Below are positions 8,506-16,498 of a DNA stretch of 64,000 nucleotides, piece by piece. The notes under the pieces are model-generated. The model had not been told where the DNA came from. It did not search any database and saw only the letters and a program-made list of their open reading frames with translations. This DNA comes from Mycolicibacterium duvalii (GTDB lineage: Bacteria > Actinomycetota > Actinomycetes > Mycobacteriales > Mycobacteriaceae): assembly GCF_010726645.1 (NCBI RefSeq), contig NZ_AP022563.1, positions 3,224,001 to 3,288,000 of the forward strand, given 5' to 3'. Made by a program: the position numbers and the translations under genes. How positions within the stretch are numbered: position 1 is the stretch's first letter; each line of letters begins with the position of its first letter.

Positions 8506-9347
8506 AACGGACTCCCCGTCGAGTTGGTGCGGATCGCATCGGCGAGCACTCCCGGCGCATCGAGCATGACGAACGCCGAGCAGTCCGGGATCTCGATCAG
8601 AGTGGCGTTCGGGAATGCCTCGCGCAGGCGCGCGGCGTGGGCGAGCGGGAAGAGGTCGTCATCGGTACCCCACGGCAGGGTGACGGGCTTCTCGAAGGCC
8701 TCGATCGCCGGTGCGGCACGGAGCGTCAGCGCCGGATCCAGCGATGCGGTGACCGTGACGGCGTCGCGGCGGGCGGCCGCGCTAGTGGCGAATGCTCCGA
8801 ACACCTCACGCTGGCGGTCCTTCGCTGGCGGGGTGTGGCAGACGACCTTGAGGAAGAAGGCCCGTCCCGGTCCAGTGGCCAACAGTCGCACGACTGCTCC
8901 GCCCAGTGCAGAACTGAACCGGCACAGCTTCACGATCTGCGCGAACGATCCCGGCGGAAAGTGTTCGTAGCTATCGCAATTGGTCAACACCAGTCGAGCG
9001 ATGCGGGACGTGTCCAGGGTGGTGTCGCCTAGCGCGGCCAGCACGAGGCCGCCGCCGGTGTCGTTGGCGACGAGGGTGACGTCAGTCAGGTCGAGCGCCT
9101 CCATGAAGTGTACGATGCGGCGGGCAGCCGCCTCGGCTCCGAGGTCGGCGCCGGCGGTCGACGTGCTGTGCGCACCCAGCGGCCACGTCGGGGTGATGCA
9201 GCGAAACCCGTCACCGAGCTCGGCCACGACGTCGTTCCACACCGCGCCCGTCACGTAGACGCCGTGCACGAACAGGACAGTCGGCCCGCTCCCGGTATCC
9301 GCATACTCGACGTCCAGTCCATCGACATGCGCTCGCTCTATGGTCAT
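8502..9347 (-). CDS. Alpha/beta-hydrolase, dehalogenase/epoxide-hydrolase-like, catalytic His absent
   Basis: A 281-residue alpha/beta-hydrolase. It has the oxyanion motif FVHGV near residue 26 and a nucleophile elbow ANDTGGG with Asp96 in place of Ser, as in haloalkane dehalogenases, epoxide hydrolases and many actinobacterial hydrolases. The C-terminal segment that normally reads DCSHFV reads DCSAFVMLD, so Ala258 stands where the general-base His is expected. Without that His the covalent intermediate would not be hydrolysed in the usual way. The gene was coupled to a now decayed MaoC gene downstream. It may be inactive or may have a changed function. Confidence 0.83.
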   Translation of the reverse strand: MTIERAHVDGLDVEYADTGSGPTVLFVHGVYVTGAVWNDVVAELGDGFRCITPTWPLGAHSTSTAGADLGAEAAARRIVHFMEALDLTDVTLVANDTGGGLVLAALGDTTLDTSRIARLVLTNCDSYEHFPPGSFAQIVKLCRFSSALGGAVVRLLATGPGRAFFLKVVCHTPPAKDRQREVFGAFATSAAARRDAVTVTASLDPALTLRAAPAIEAFEKPVTLPWGTDDDLFPLAHAARLREAFPNATLIEIPDCSAFVMLDAPGVLADAIRTNSTGSPL

Positions 9348-9362
9348 TCCCGCTCCCGTCTC

Positions 9363-9458
9363 TCAGCGCCCGTGGAATTCCGGTGGTCGCGGCTCCCGGA
9401 AGGCGCGAACGCCCTCCCGGAGGTCGGCAGTGTCGATGAGAGCGAGCCGGTCATAGTC
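9363..9458 (-). pseudogene. Crotonase C-terminal remnant
   Basis: Directly downstream of the ACAD on the same strand, a frame that overlaps its last codons reads LIDTADLREGVRAF and ends EPRPPEFHGR before a stop at 9363. This is the standard crotonase C-terminal tail (a DLxEGxxAFxEKRxPxFxGR pattern). No start and no upstream crotonase sequence exist, so about 230 residues were lost when the ACAD end was joined to it. Confidence 0.75.
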
Positions 9459-10593
9459 CGAGGTCGCGGCCGATGATGTCCTTCATGATCTCGGTCGTAC
9501 CGCCGAAGATCGTCATGATCCGGTTGTCCATGTAGTCGCGTGCGACCCGGTACTCCGTCATGTAGCCGTAGCCGCCGTGCAACTGCACGCAGCCGTCGAT
9601 GACTTTCTTAGCCGTCTCGGTGCACCACCATTTGGCCTTCGACGCCTCGACCGCGGTCAAGTCACCGTCGACGACGGCCTGCAGGCACCGGTCGATGTAC
9701 TGCTCCCCGATCTCGAGTTCGGTGTCCATCTCGGCCAACAGGAATCGGTTGTGCTGGAAGCTGCCGATCGGCTGCCCGAAGGCCCTCCGGTCCTTGGCGT
9801 ACTGCAGCGTCTGGCGCCAGGTTTCACGGGCTCCCGCGATGGCCGAGATGGCGATCGACAGCCGCTCGGACGGCAGGTTGTGCATCAGGTGATAGAAGCC
9901 GCGCCCCTCCTTGCCGAGCAGATTGGCCGACGGCACCCGGACATTGTCGAAGTGCAGTTCCGCGGTGTCCTGGTAATGCAGACCCATCTTCTCGAGCTTG
10001 CGGCCGCGGGTGAAGCCCTCCATGCCGTCCTCGACCACCAGCAGAGTGAAGCCCTTGTGCCCCGCCTCGGGGTCGGTGCGGCACACCGTGACGACCAGGT
10101 CGCAGTTGATGCCGGAGGAGATGAACGTCTTGGAACCGTTGACGATCCAGTCGTCTCCGTCGCGCACCGCGGAGGTGCGGATGCCCGCCAGGTCGCTGCC
10201 GGCTCCGGGTTCTGTCATGGCGACGGCAACGATCAGTTCGCCGCTTATGATGCCGGGGAGCCAGCGCTTCTTCTGCTCGTCGTTGCTCAACGACGAGAAG
10301 TACGGGCCGACTACATCGTTCTGCAGGCTCAGCGCAGGCGCCGGTCCACCGTAGCGGGCGATCTCCTCGTCGATGACGGCATTGAACCTGAAGTCGTCGA
10401 CGCCACCACCGCCGTACTCTTCGGGCATGTTGAACCCGATCAATCCGTACTTGCCCGCGGCAACCCACGCCGACCGGTCCACCAGCCGGTCAGCTTCCCA
10501 CCGCTCGGCGTTGGGCACTAGCTCCTGCTCGATGAACTGTTGAACCGTATCGCGGAAGACCTCGTGGTCGGCTTCCAGGACCAATCGCTTCAT
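9451..10593 (-). CDS. Acyl-CoA dehydrogenase (FadE-like)
   Basis: A 380-residue ACAD, full length. The three-domain order is visible: an N-terminal helical domain from EVFRDTVQQFIEQEL; the middle beta domain with AMTEPGAGSDLAGIRT and WIVNGSKTFISSG; and the C-terminal helices with RRAFGQPIGSFQ, VQLHGGYGYMTEY and IFGGTTEIMKDIIGR. The position that is Glu in YEGT-type enzymes is Gly (FGGT), so the catalytic base may instead be the Glu in LPSERL, as in long-chain and isovaleryl types. The start is the ATG at 10593; a longer in-frame upstream extension overlaps the preceding gene. It is closely related to the ACAD at 54904-56046. Confidence 0.9.
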   Translation of the reverse strand: MKRLVLEADHEVFRDTVQQFIEQELVPNAERWEADRLVDRSAWVAAGKYGLIGFNMPEEYGGGGVDDFRFNAVIDEEIARYGGPAPALSLQNDVVGPYFSSLSNDEQKKRWLPGIISGELIVAVAMTEPGAGSDLAGIRTSAVRDGDDWIVNGSKTFISSGINCDLVVTVCRTDPEAGHKGFTLLVVEDGMEGFTRGRKLEKMGLHYQDTAELHFDNVRVPSANLLGKEGRGFYHLMHNLPSERLSIAISAIAGARETWRQTLQYAKDRRAFGQPIGSFQHNRFLLAEMDTELEIGEQYIDRCLQAVVDGDLTAVEASKAKWWCTETAKKVIDGCVQLHGGYGYMTEYRVARDYMDNRIMTIFGGTTEIMKDIIGRDLGL

Positions 10594-10600
10594 GGTGGGC

Positions 10601-11041
10601 TCACTCTCCATACAGTCGGCGAAGTTCCGCGCCGACCTTGCTCGACGCACGCGAAACCACCTGCGCCCCGCGCCTTCTGAGTTCGGCATCGGGCATTGGG
10701 AGCACAACGGCGCCCGTAGTCTTGGACGGTAACAGCACCTGTGCGGTGCCGCGCGTAGTGGTCTCGTCGCGCTGACTGATAGCCGAGACGTCGATCGAAA
10801 CGACGTCGTCAGCGGTGTCGCCCTTGGCGGTGACCTTACCGGTGCATCGGTGCACGTCTCCGTGGTAGTTGAACCCGCGCATCTGCAGGTCCATCTCGGC
10901 CAGCCAGCCGTCGTCACCGATCCAGTTCGTCAGCAGTTGGCTCACCCACGCCGCTTCCTCGGCCAGCTTCACCGCGTGGCTACGGCCCTGACCGCGGGCG
11001 CCGCCGGTGACCAGAACCACTTTGTTTTGTAGTCGTCCCAT
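10601..11041 (-). pseudogene. In-frame chimera: SDR N-terminus fused to MaoC-like C-terminus
   Basis: The 146-residue frame starts MGRLQNKVVLVTGGARGQGR, a standard SDR Rossmann start, and after AVKLAEE switches directly into WVSQLLTNWIGDDGWLAE and FNYHGDVHRCTGKVTAKG, typical of the C-terminal half of FAS1-like/MaoC dehydratases, followed by RGTAQVLLPS. Neither half can work alone: the SDR lacks Ser-Tyr-Lys and the hotdog lacks its N-terminal partner. A deletion that fused an SDR gene in frame to a following MaoC gene explains it. The start at 11041 lies two bases after the crotonase stop, so the chimera could still be translated. Confidence 0.8.
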
Positions 11042-11043
11042 AT

Positions 11044-11856
11044 CTAGCGTGCCGTCCATACTGGTCGACGTTTCTCGGCGAAGGCCCGCGGACCTTCCTT
11101 GGCGTCTTCGGATTTGAGCAACTCCGTGAACTCACGCGTGGTGCGCTCCCATTTGGGTTCCTCATCGGCGATGATTCCGCCGTCGGCACCATAGGCGAGT
11201 CGTTTGCTGGCCTGAACCGACAGTGGTGCGTTGACCGTGATGCGCTCGGCGAGCGCGATTGCCGCCTCGACCACCGCGCCATCCGGTACAACCTCGTTGA
11301 TCAGGCCCCACCGAAGAGCGTCTGCCGCGGCCATCGGCTCCCCGGTGAACACCAATTCCAGTGCCACCTTGCGCGGCAACTGCTCGACGATCCGGAACAC
11401 GCCGCCGGCCCCGGCGATCAGCCCGCGCTTGACCTCGGGCAGGCCGAATGACGCGCTCTCGCAGGCGACGACAAGATCGCTGGCCAGCGCAAGTTCGGAG
11501 CCGCCACCCAGCGCCGTGCCGTTCACCGCAGCGATGGTGGGTTTGTCGACGAAGTGGTGTACGTAACCGGCGAAACCCCATTCCGGGTGTTCGTCGTGAA
11601 AAAGGTTCTCGCCACGGGAGATCGCTTTGAGGTCGGCGCCCGCGCAGAATGACTTGTCACCTGCCCCGGTGATCACCACCGCCCACACGTCGGGGTCGGC
11701 CTGCGCGGCCGACAGCGCGTCACCAACCGCCGTGCTCACCGCGCCGTTGACGGCATTGCGGGCCTCGGGCCGGTTGATGGTGATCAGTGCGACGTTTCCA
11801 CGCCGCTCTACCAGTGCCGCTGGGCTCGCCACGTCGGTGGCAGATTCGTTCATCAA
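11044..11856 (-). CDS. Enoyl-CoA hydratase (crotonase family)
   Basis: A 270-residue crotonase. ALITINRPEARNAV near residue 23 is followed by SFCAGADLKAI, an oxyanion segment VNGTALGGGSELALASD and the acid/base segment FGLPEVKRGLIAGAGG, with the expected Glu. The C-terminus FAEKRRPVWTAR is typical. Two ATG codons are available at the start (11856 and 11853); an AAAGGAGC ribosome site lies just before. That site is formed by the last bases of an ACAD remnant, so the deletion upstream may have changed the expression of this gene. The product probably hydrates or isomerises 2-enoyl-CoA in a beta-oxidation-like pathway. Confidence 0.88.
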   Translation of the reverse strand: MMNESATDVASPAALVERRGNVALITINRPEARNAVNGAVSTAVGDALSAAQADPDVWAVVITGAGDKSFCAGADLKAISRGENLFHDEHPEWGFAGYVHHFVDKPTIAAVNGTALGGGSELALASDLVVACESASFGLPEVKRGLIAGAGGVFRIVEQLPRKVALELVFTGEPMAAADALRWGLINEVVPDGAVVEAAIALAERITVNAPLSVQASKRLAYGADGGIIADEEPKWERTTREFTELLKSEDAKEGPRAFAEKRRPVWTAR

Positions 11857-11864
11857 GGCTCCTT

Positions 11865-12353
11865 TGAATTGGATGGTTGCGTGTAAAGGTCTTCAACCAC
11901 CGTCCGTTGTCCACAGCGGCGGTCGCCCGACTGCCGAGCGCGGCGTGGGGGCCGACGGCACGCAGTGCGAGCGCATGCAGGTGCTGCTCGAACTCCGACT
12001 TCACCAGGCGGTTCACCGACGCTACCCCGCCTGGATCCTGGCCGCGCAGCACGGCGGCGAGCGCGCGGGCACTGTTGGCGGCGATGGTCCGCACCCCGGA
12101 CTCCAGGCGCGCGACGTCCTGCCGGACGAGCGAGTCGTCGGCCAACCCGCGCGACACCACCAGGTTGATCACCCGGTCCGACCTCGCGCGGCCACCCCGG
12201 TGCCGCCAAGTGCTGGTCGACAAGTTCGGCGTGCCAAGCCCGCGCCGCGGCGATACGGTCCGGCTTCTCCCCAGACCGGGCAACCTGATCCTGCATCGAC
12301 GAAAGTCGGCGAGTAACGATTCCAGCCGGGGACGCCAATCAGCGGACTGCATC
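11865..12353 (-). pseudogene. Acyl-CoA dehydrogenase remnant, internally deleted and frameshifted
   Basis: Two minus-strand frames together show the ends of an ACAD. The N-terminal part reads RIAAARAWHAELVDQHLA then APGWPRE. After a junction near 12190 another frame reads ADDSLVRQDVARLE and VNRLVKSEFEQHLHALAL, and ends DNGRWLKTFTRNHPIQ. The family normally continues with the GGTxEIQRN active-site segment, which is missing. At least two deletions (the middle domain and the extreme C-terminus) have therefore occurred. The last bases serve as the ribosome site of the downstream crotonase. Confidence 0.8.
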
Positions 12354-12426
12354 ACACCTCACAAAGTCAACCTGGTTAACCATGTCGATGGCGCAGAGTC
12401 ACATAGCCGCTTGGCAAGCCCGTCGG

Positions 12427-12696
<270 letters not shown>

Positions 12697-12747
12697 TTAA
12701 CTCAATCCGGGGGCTGACCGGGTTCGACATCTGGCAAGCTTCCCAAC

Positions 12748-14382
12748 ATGACAGGGGTCAGCGGTGTCGATGCCGAGCCACCACTCGGCCGAGACAGTGT
12801 CGTAGCGCTCGACGGTGGTTCGCCGCTGAGCCGTCAGGCACTGGGCAACAAGGGTTTCGGCATCAATCTGATGCGATCCGCCGGGCTAGCCGTTCCGCCG
12901 GCCTTCTGCCTCACCACCGAGCTGTGCGCGCAGTGGCTGGATGGAGCCGAGGACGTGCTGGACAGGGTGTGGCCCGACGTGCTCCAGAGCCTGCGGTGGC
13001 TGGAGCGGCAGACGTCGCGTACCTTCGGCCACGGCCCACGGCCGCTGCTGCTCAGCGTGCGATCCGGTGCGAGTCAATCTATGCCGGGCATGCTCGACAC
13101 GGTGCTCGACCTCGGCATCAACGACGCCGTCCACGAAGCCCTCACAACCCACGTGTCGGCGGGGTTCGCCGCCGACACCCGGGCCCGTTTCGAGGCGATG
13201 TACCGCCGAATCGTGCTCGCAGACACATCCGCAGCCGTACCCACCGATCCGCTGCTGCAGCTCCGATTGGCCATCGAGGCAGTGTTCCGCTCGTGGACCA
13301 GCCCGCGGGCGCAGGCCTACCGCGCCCATCACGGGCTCGACGCCGCCGGGGGCACGGCGGTGGTGGTGCAAGCGATGGTGTTCGGGAATCTGCACCACGA
13401 CTCGGGAACCGGGGTGCTGTTCAGCCGCAACCCTGCGACCGGAGCGGACGAACCGATGGGCGAATGGTTGCCAGGTGCGCAAGGCGAGGATGTGGTCTCG
13501 GGAACCTTCGATTGCCTGCCGCTGAGCGCGTTGCGGACCGCTCAGCCCCGTGTATTCGACGAATTGATGGCCGCAGCCGCCGAGCTCGAACGCCTCGGCC
13601 GCGATGTGCAGGATATCGAGTTCACCATCGAAGAGGGCCGGCTGTGGCTGTTGCAGACGCGCACCGCCAAGCGCTCCCCGCAGGCAGCCGTCCGACTAGC
13701 GCTGAAGTTTCGTGAGGCCGGGCTGATCGACGATGCCGAGGTCCTGCGCCGGGTCACGCCCGACCACGTGCGGGCGCTGCTGTCTCCGTCCATTCAGCCC
13801 GAAACCCGGCTCACGGCAACGCTTTTGACCACCGGTCTGCCCGCCAGTCCCGGAGTCGCCTCGGGCACGGCGTACCACGACGTCGACGCCGCCCTCGACG
13901 CAGCCGACCGCGACGAGGACGTGATCCTCGTCCGAACCTCCACCAGCCCCGATGACATCGCCGGGATGATCTCAGCCCGCGCGGTCGTGACCGAGATCGG
14001 CGGCGCCACCTCCCACGCTGCAGTGGTCAGCCGCGAGCTCGGCCTGCCCGCCGTTGTGGGCTGCGGCGCCGGAGTCGTTGCGGCACTTGACGGCCGAAAG
14101 ATCACCGTAGACGGCGCCGCGGGGAAGGTCTACGACGGTGAGATCGAGTTGACGGCGTGGTCGGAGCAAGACAGCCCCGACCTGATCGAGCTGGCAGCGA
14201 TCGCCCATCGGCTCAGCCCGATACGGGTCCACGCCACGGGAGCACACCCAGTGCTCGCCGACGTGTCGGAGGCTACAGTGCGCGACGCGGTGTCAGCCGG
14301 TCTGACCGACGTCGTCTGCGACACGCCCCTGATCGCCACACTCACCGCAGTGCGACTCTCCGAGAGGTCCGAGGATGGATGA
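12748..14382 (+). CDS. ppdK: Pyruvate, phosphate dikinase-like protein without PEP/pyruvate domain
   Basis: A 544-residue protein. The N-terminal ATP-grasp domain shows GNKGFGINLMRSAGL, SVRSGASQSMPGM and VLFSRNPATGADEP. It is followed by the swivelling phosphohistidine domain with the motif GGATSHAAVVSREL, in which His423 is the expected phospho-carrier. A normal PPDK is about 870 residues because it also has a C-terminal TIM barrel that binds PEP/pyruvate; that domain is absent and replaced by a tail of about 90 residues. M. tuberculosis Rv1127c (annotated ppdK) is similarly short, so this is a lineage trait and not a local truncation. The acceptor of the phosphate is unknown. Confidence 0.88.
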   Translation: MTGVSGVDAEPPLGRDSVVALDGGSPLSRQALGNKGFGINLMRSAGLAVPPAFCLTTELCAQWLDGAEDVLDRVWPDVLQSLRWLERQTSRTFGHGPRPLLLSVRSGASQSMPGMLDTVLDLGINDAVHEALTTHVSAGFAADTRARFEAMYRRIVLADTSAAVPTDPLLQLRLAIEAVFRSWTSPRAQAYRAHHGLDAAGGTAVVVQAMVFGNLHHDSGTGVLFSRNPATGADEPMGEWLPGAQGEDVVSGTFDCLPLSALRTAQPRVFDELMAAAAELERLGRDVQDIEFTIEEGRLWLLQTRTAKRSPQAAVRLALKFREAGLIDDAEVLRRVTPDHVRALLSPSIQPETRLTATLLTTGLPASPGVASGTAYHDVDAALDAADRDEDVILVRTSTSPDDIAGMISARAVVTEIGGATSHAAVVSRELGLPAVVGCGAGVVAALDGRKITVDGAAGKVYDGEIELTAWSEQDSPDLIELAAIAHRLSPIRVHATGAHPVLADVSEATVRDAVSAGLTDVVCDTPLIATLTAVRLSERSEDG

Positions 14383-14980
14383 ACTGACCTTATTGCAGGC
14401 GATACGGCTGAAGGGCCGGGTGCGTCCTACCGACCTGGCCGCGACGCTGAACGAGGACGAGGCGTCCGTCGATGCGGCCATCACGGAGCTCGCCGACGCG
14501 GGACTGATCTCAGACGGCAGGTCGGTCCGACTGTCGCCGGACGGCCGGACGCGCCTTGGCGAGCTGCTGGCCGAGGAACGCCGCGGGATCGACGGGGAGT
14601 CGTTCGGCCAGGCTTACGACCAGTTCCGTCCGATAAACCGTGAATTCAAGGCGCTGGTCTCCGAATGGCAACTCCGCGACGGCGAACCCAACGACCACTC
14701 CGATGCCGACTACGACGCCGCGGTGCTGGGCCGGCTCGACTCCGTCCACGCAGCCGTCGTGCCCATCCTCGCCGCAGCCTCACTCCAGCTACCGCGGCTC
14801 CACGCCTACTCCGACAAGCTGTCCGCGGCGCTGCAGAAGGTCCAGACCGGAGACACCACCTGGTTCACCCGGCCGATCGTCGACTCGTATCACACGGTGT
14901 GGTTCGAACTGCACGAAGAGCTCATCTGCGCGGCGGGACTGACCCGCGAGGACGAGGCCACGTCGGGCCACGCCGAGTAG
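14375..14980 (+). CDS. Conserved protein partner of PpdK-like protein (Rv1126c-like)
   Basis: A 201-residue protein whose ATG lies eight bases inside the end of the PpdK-like gene, so the two are probably co-translated. Residues 1-60 look like a winged-helix unit (LKGRVRPTDLAATLNEDE, then ITELADAGLIS and VRLSPDGRTRL). The rest is helical, with conserved-looking FRPINREFKALVSEWQ and TWFTRPIVDSYHTVWFELHEE segments. M. tuberculosis has a protein of about the same length (Rv1126c) directly after its ppdK. The function is not known; a regulator or substrate domain for the partner is possible. Confidence 0.8.
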   Translation: MDELTLLQAIRLKGRVRPTDLAATLNEDEASVDAAITELADAGLISDGRSVRLSPDGRTRLGELLAEERRGIDGESFGQAYDQFRPINREFKALVSEWQLRDGEPNDHSDADYDAAVLGRLDSVHAAVVPILAAASLQLPRLHAYSDKLSAALQKVQTGDTTWFTRPIVDSYHTVWFELHEELICAAGLTREDEATSGHAE

Positions 14981-15171
14981 GTCTCGCCAACGTCACGATC
15001 CAGGCGCAGCTTCCACGCCATCTTGCGCGCCGTAACCAATGCCCACGCGCCGAGGAGTCCGATCAACGCAGCGTCCTGCCAATGATGCATTCCGGCCATC
15101 AACGCGCTGCCGGCCGCGCAAAGCATGAAGATGCCTTGCGCGGCCCGGCGCACTATGACGGTGCTGCTCAT
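14890..15171 (-). CDS. Small two-helix membrane protein, unrecognised
   Basis: An ATG at 15171, 23 bases after the stop of the upstream amidohydrolase on the same strand, opens a 93-residue frame. Two hydrophobic helices are visible, around AAQGIFMLCAAGSALMAG and AALIGLLGAWALVTA, followed by the basic KMAWKLRLDRD. The last 30 codons overlap the end of the convergent gene and look like antisense sequence, so the real stop may simply be the first available one. It could be a third gene-end product of the amidohydrolase operon or a chance frame. Confidence 0.45.
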   Translation of the reverse strand: MSSTVIVRRAAQGIFMLCAAGSALMAGMHHWQDAALIGLLGAWALVTARKMAWKLRLDRDVGETYSAWPDVASSSRVSPAAQMSSSCSSNHTV

Positions 15172-15193
15172 CCCCTGCCGCCCCAGGTTTCCG

Positions 15194-16396
15194 TTACACA
15201 GATGCCAGCGACGGCTTTTCCGCACCCACCCGTGGGAAGTTCAGCATCCGACGAGCGTTCTCCTCAACGATGAGCGAGCACTCGTCGTCGGGCACCTCGG
15301 CGAGCACCTCAGCAGCCCGCTTGCGTGAGTTCGGCCAGTTCGAATCGCTATGGGGGAAATCGATTTCCAGTGTGATTCGATCGATGCCGATGGCGTGGCG
15401 ATTCTTCAGGCCATGCTCGTCGTCGATGAAGCAACCCCAGAAGTGCTTGCGGAACAGGTCCGACGGGCGGGTATCGAAATCGATGTTCTGGTAGTAGCGG
15501 TGTCGCTCCCAGACGTAGTCCGACCGCTCGAGGATGTAGGGCACCCAGCCGATGCCGCCTTCCGCCAGCGAGATCTGCAGTTCGGGGAACTGCTGGAGCT
15601 TGCCGGAGAACAGCAAGTCCACGGTGCTCCACATCAAGTTGGATGAGAACAGGGTGATCGCCACGGCGAACGGCGCGTCGGGCAATGCCTTCGCCATATT
15701 GGGGTCGGGCTTCAACGACGAGAACGAGAAACCCGGGACGTAAGACCCCGACCCGAAGTGCAACGAGACCGGCATCTTCGCATCAGAGCAGACCTGCCAC
15801 AGCCCGTCCCAGTGATCCGAGTGGAACGACGGAAGACCCAGGGGCAATGGGCTGTCCGGGAACGAGACGGTGCGCGCACCCTTCGCGGCCACCCGCTCGG
15901 CCTCGGCCACGCAGGCATCGATGTCCCACGTCGGCAGGATGGCCAGCGGTATGTAACGGTCGGGCGCGGTGGCGCACCACTCGTCGATGTAGAAGTCGTT
16001 CCACGCCTTGACGCACAACAGCGCGAGTTCCTTGTCCTTGGCACGCTGGAACGTCCCGCCGCCGAAGCCCGGGAACGACGGGAAACACAGGGCCGCCTGT
16101 ACGCCGTCGAGATCCATGTCGGCAACCCTCGCGACGGGGTCGTAGCAGCCGGGAATCATGTCCTCGTACCGGACGGGATCCATGCCCCACTCCTCCGGCG
16201 GCTTGCCCGCAACCGCATTGAGCCCAATCGTCGGGAAGATCTGCCCGTCATAGCTCCACAGGTGCTTGCCGTCCATCTCCACGATGCGGGGGCCGGCTTC
16301 GCGCCACTTCTCGGGTAACCGGTCCTGCCATACCCGGGGATGTTCGACCAGGTGGTCGTCGACGGAAACGATCTGATGGTGATCCTGAAGCGGCAT
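15194..16396 (-). CDS. Amidohydrolase-2 family metal-dependent hydrolase/decarboxylase
   Basis: A 400-residue amidohydrolase-2 (PF04909) TIM-barrel protein. Metal- and substrate-site segments are visible in order: SVDDHLVEHP near the N-terminus, RVADMDLDGVQAALCFPSFP, SLHFGSGS in the middle, LAEGGIGWVPYILER and EIDFPHSDSNWP near the end. The family includes ACMSD-like decarboxylases and hydrolases of ring-cleavage or amide substrates. It is about the same length as, and similar throughout to, the protein at 42909-44060; the one at 33492-34721 is more distant. It is divergent from a small coiled-coil gene that has a counterpart beside the 42.9-kb copy. Confidence 0.9.
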   Translation of the reverse strand: MPLQDHHQIVSVDDHLVEHPRVWQDRLPEKWREAGPRIVEMDGKHLWSYDGQIFPTIGLNAVAGKPPEEWGMDPVRYEDMIPGCYDPVARVADMDLDGVQAALCFPSFPGFGGGTFQRAKDKELALLCVKAWNDFYIDEWCATAPDRYIPLAILPTWDIDACVAEAERVAAKGARTVSFPDSPLPLGLPSFHSDHWDGLWQVCSDAKMPVSLHFGSGSYVPGFSFSSLKPDPNMAKALPDAPFAVAITLFSSNLMWSTVDLLFSGKLQQFPELQISLAEGGIGWVPYILERSDYVWERHRYYQNIDFDTRPSDLFRKHFWGCFIDDEHGLKNRHAIGIDRITLEIDFPHSDSNWPNSRKRAAEVLAEVPDDECSLIVEENARRMLNFPRVGAEKPSLASV

Positions 16397-16498
16397 GATG
16401 CACTCCCTCGCGTCTGACGTTTCGTCTCGTTTTCTGACAGTTCATCTCACAGGCTATATGATGGAGACCACATCAGTCCAGAGGTTGAGAGGTACGAC

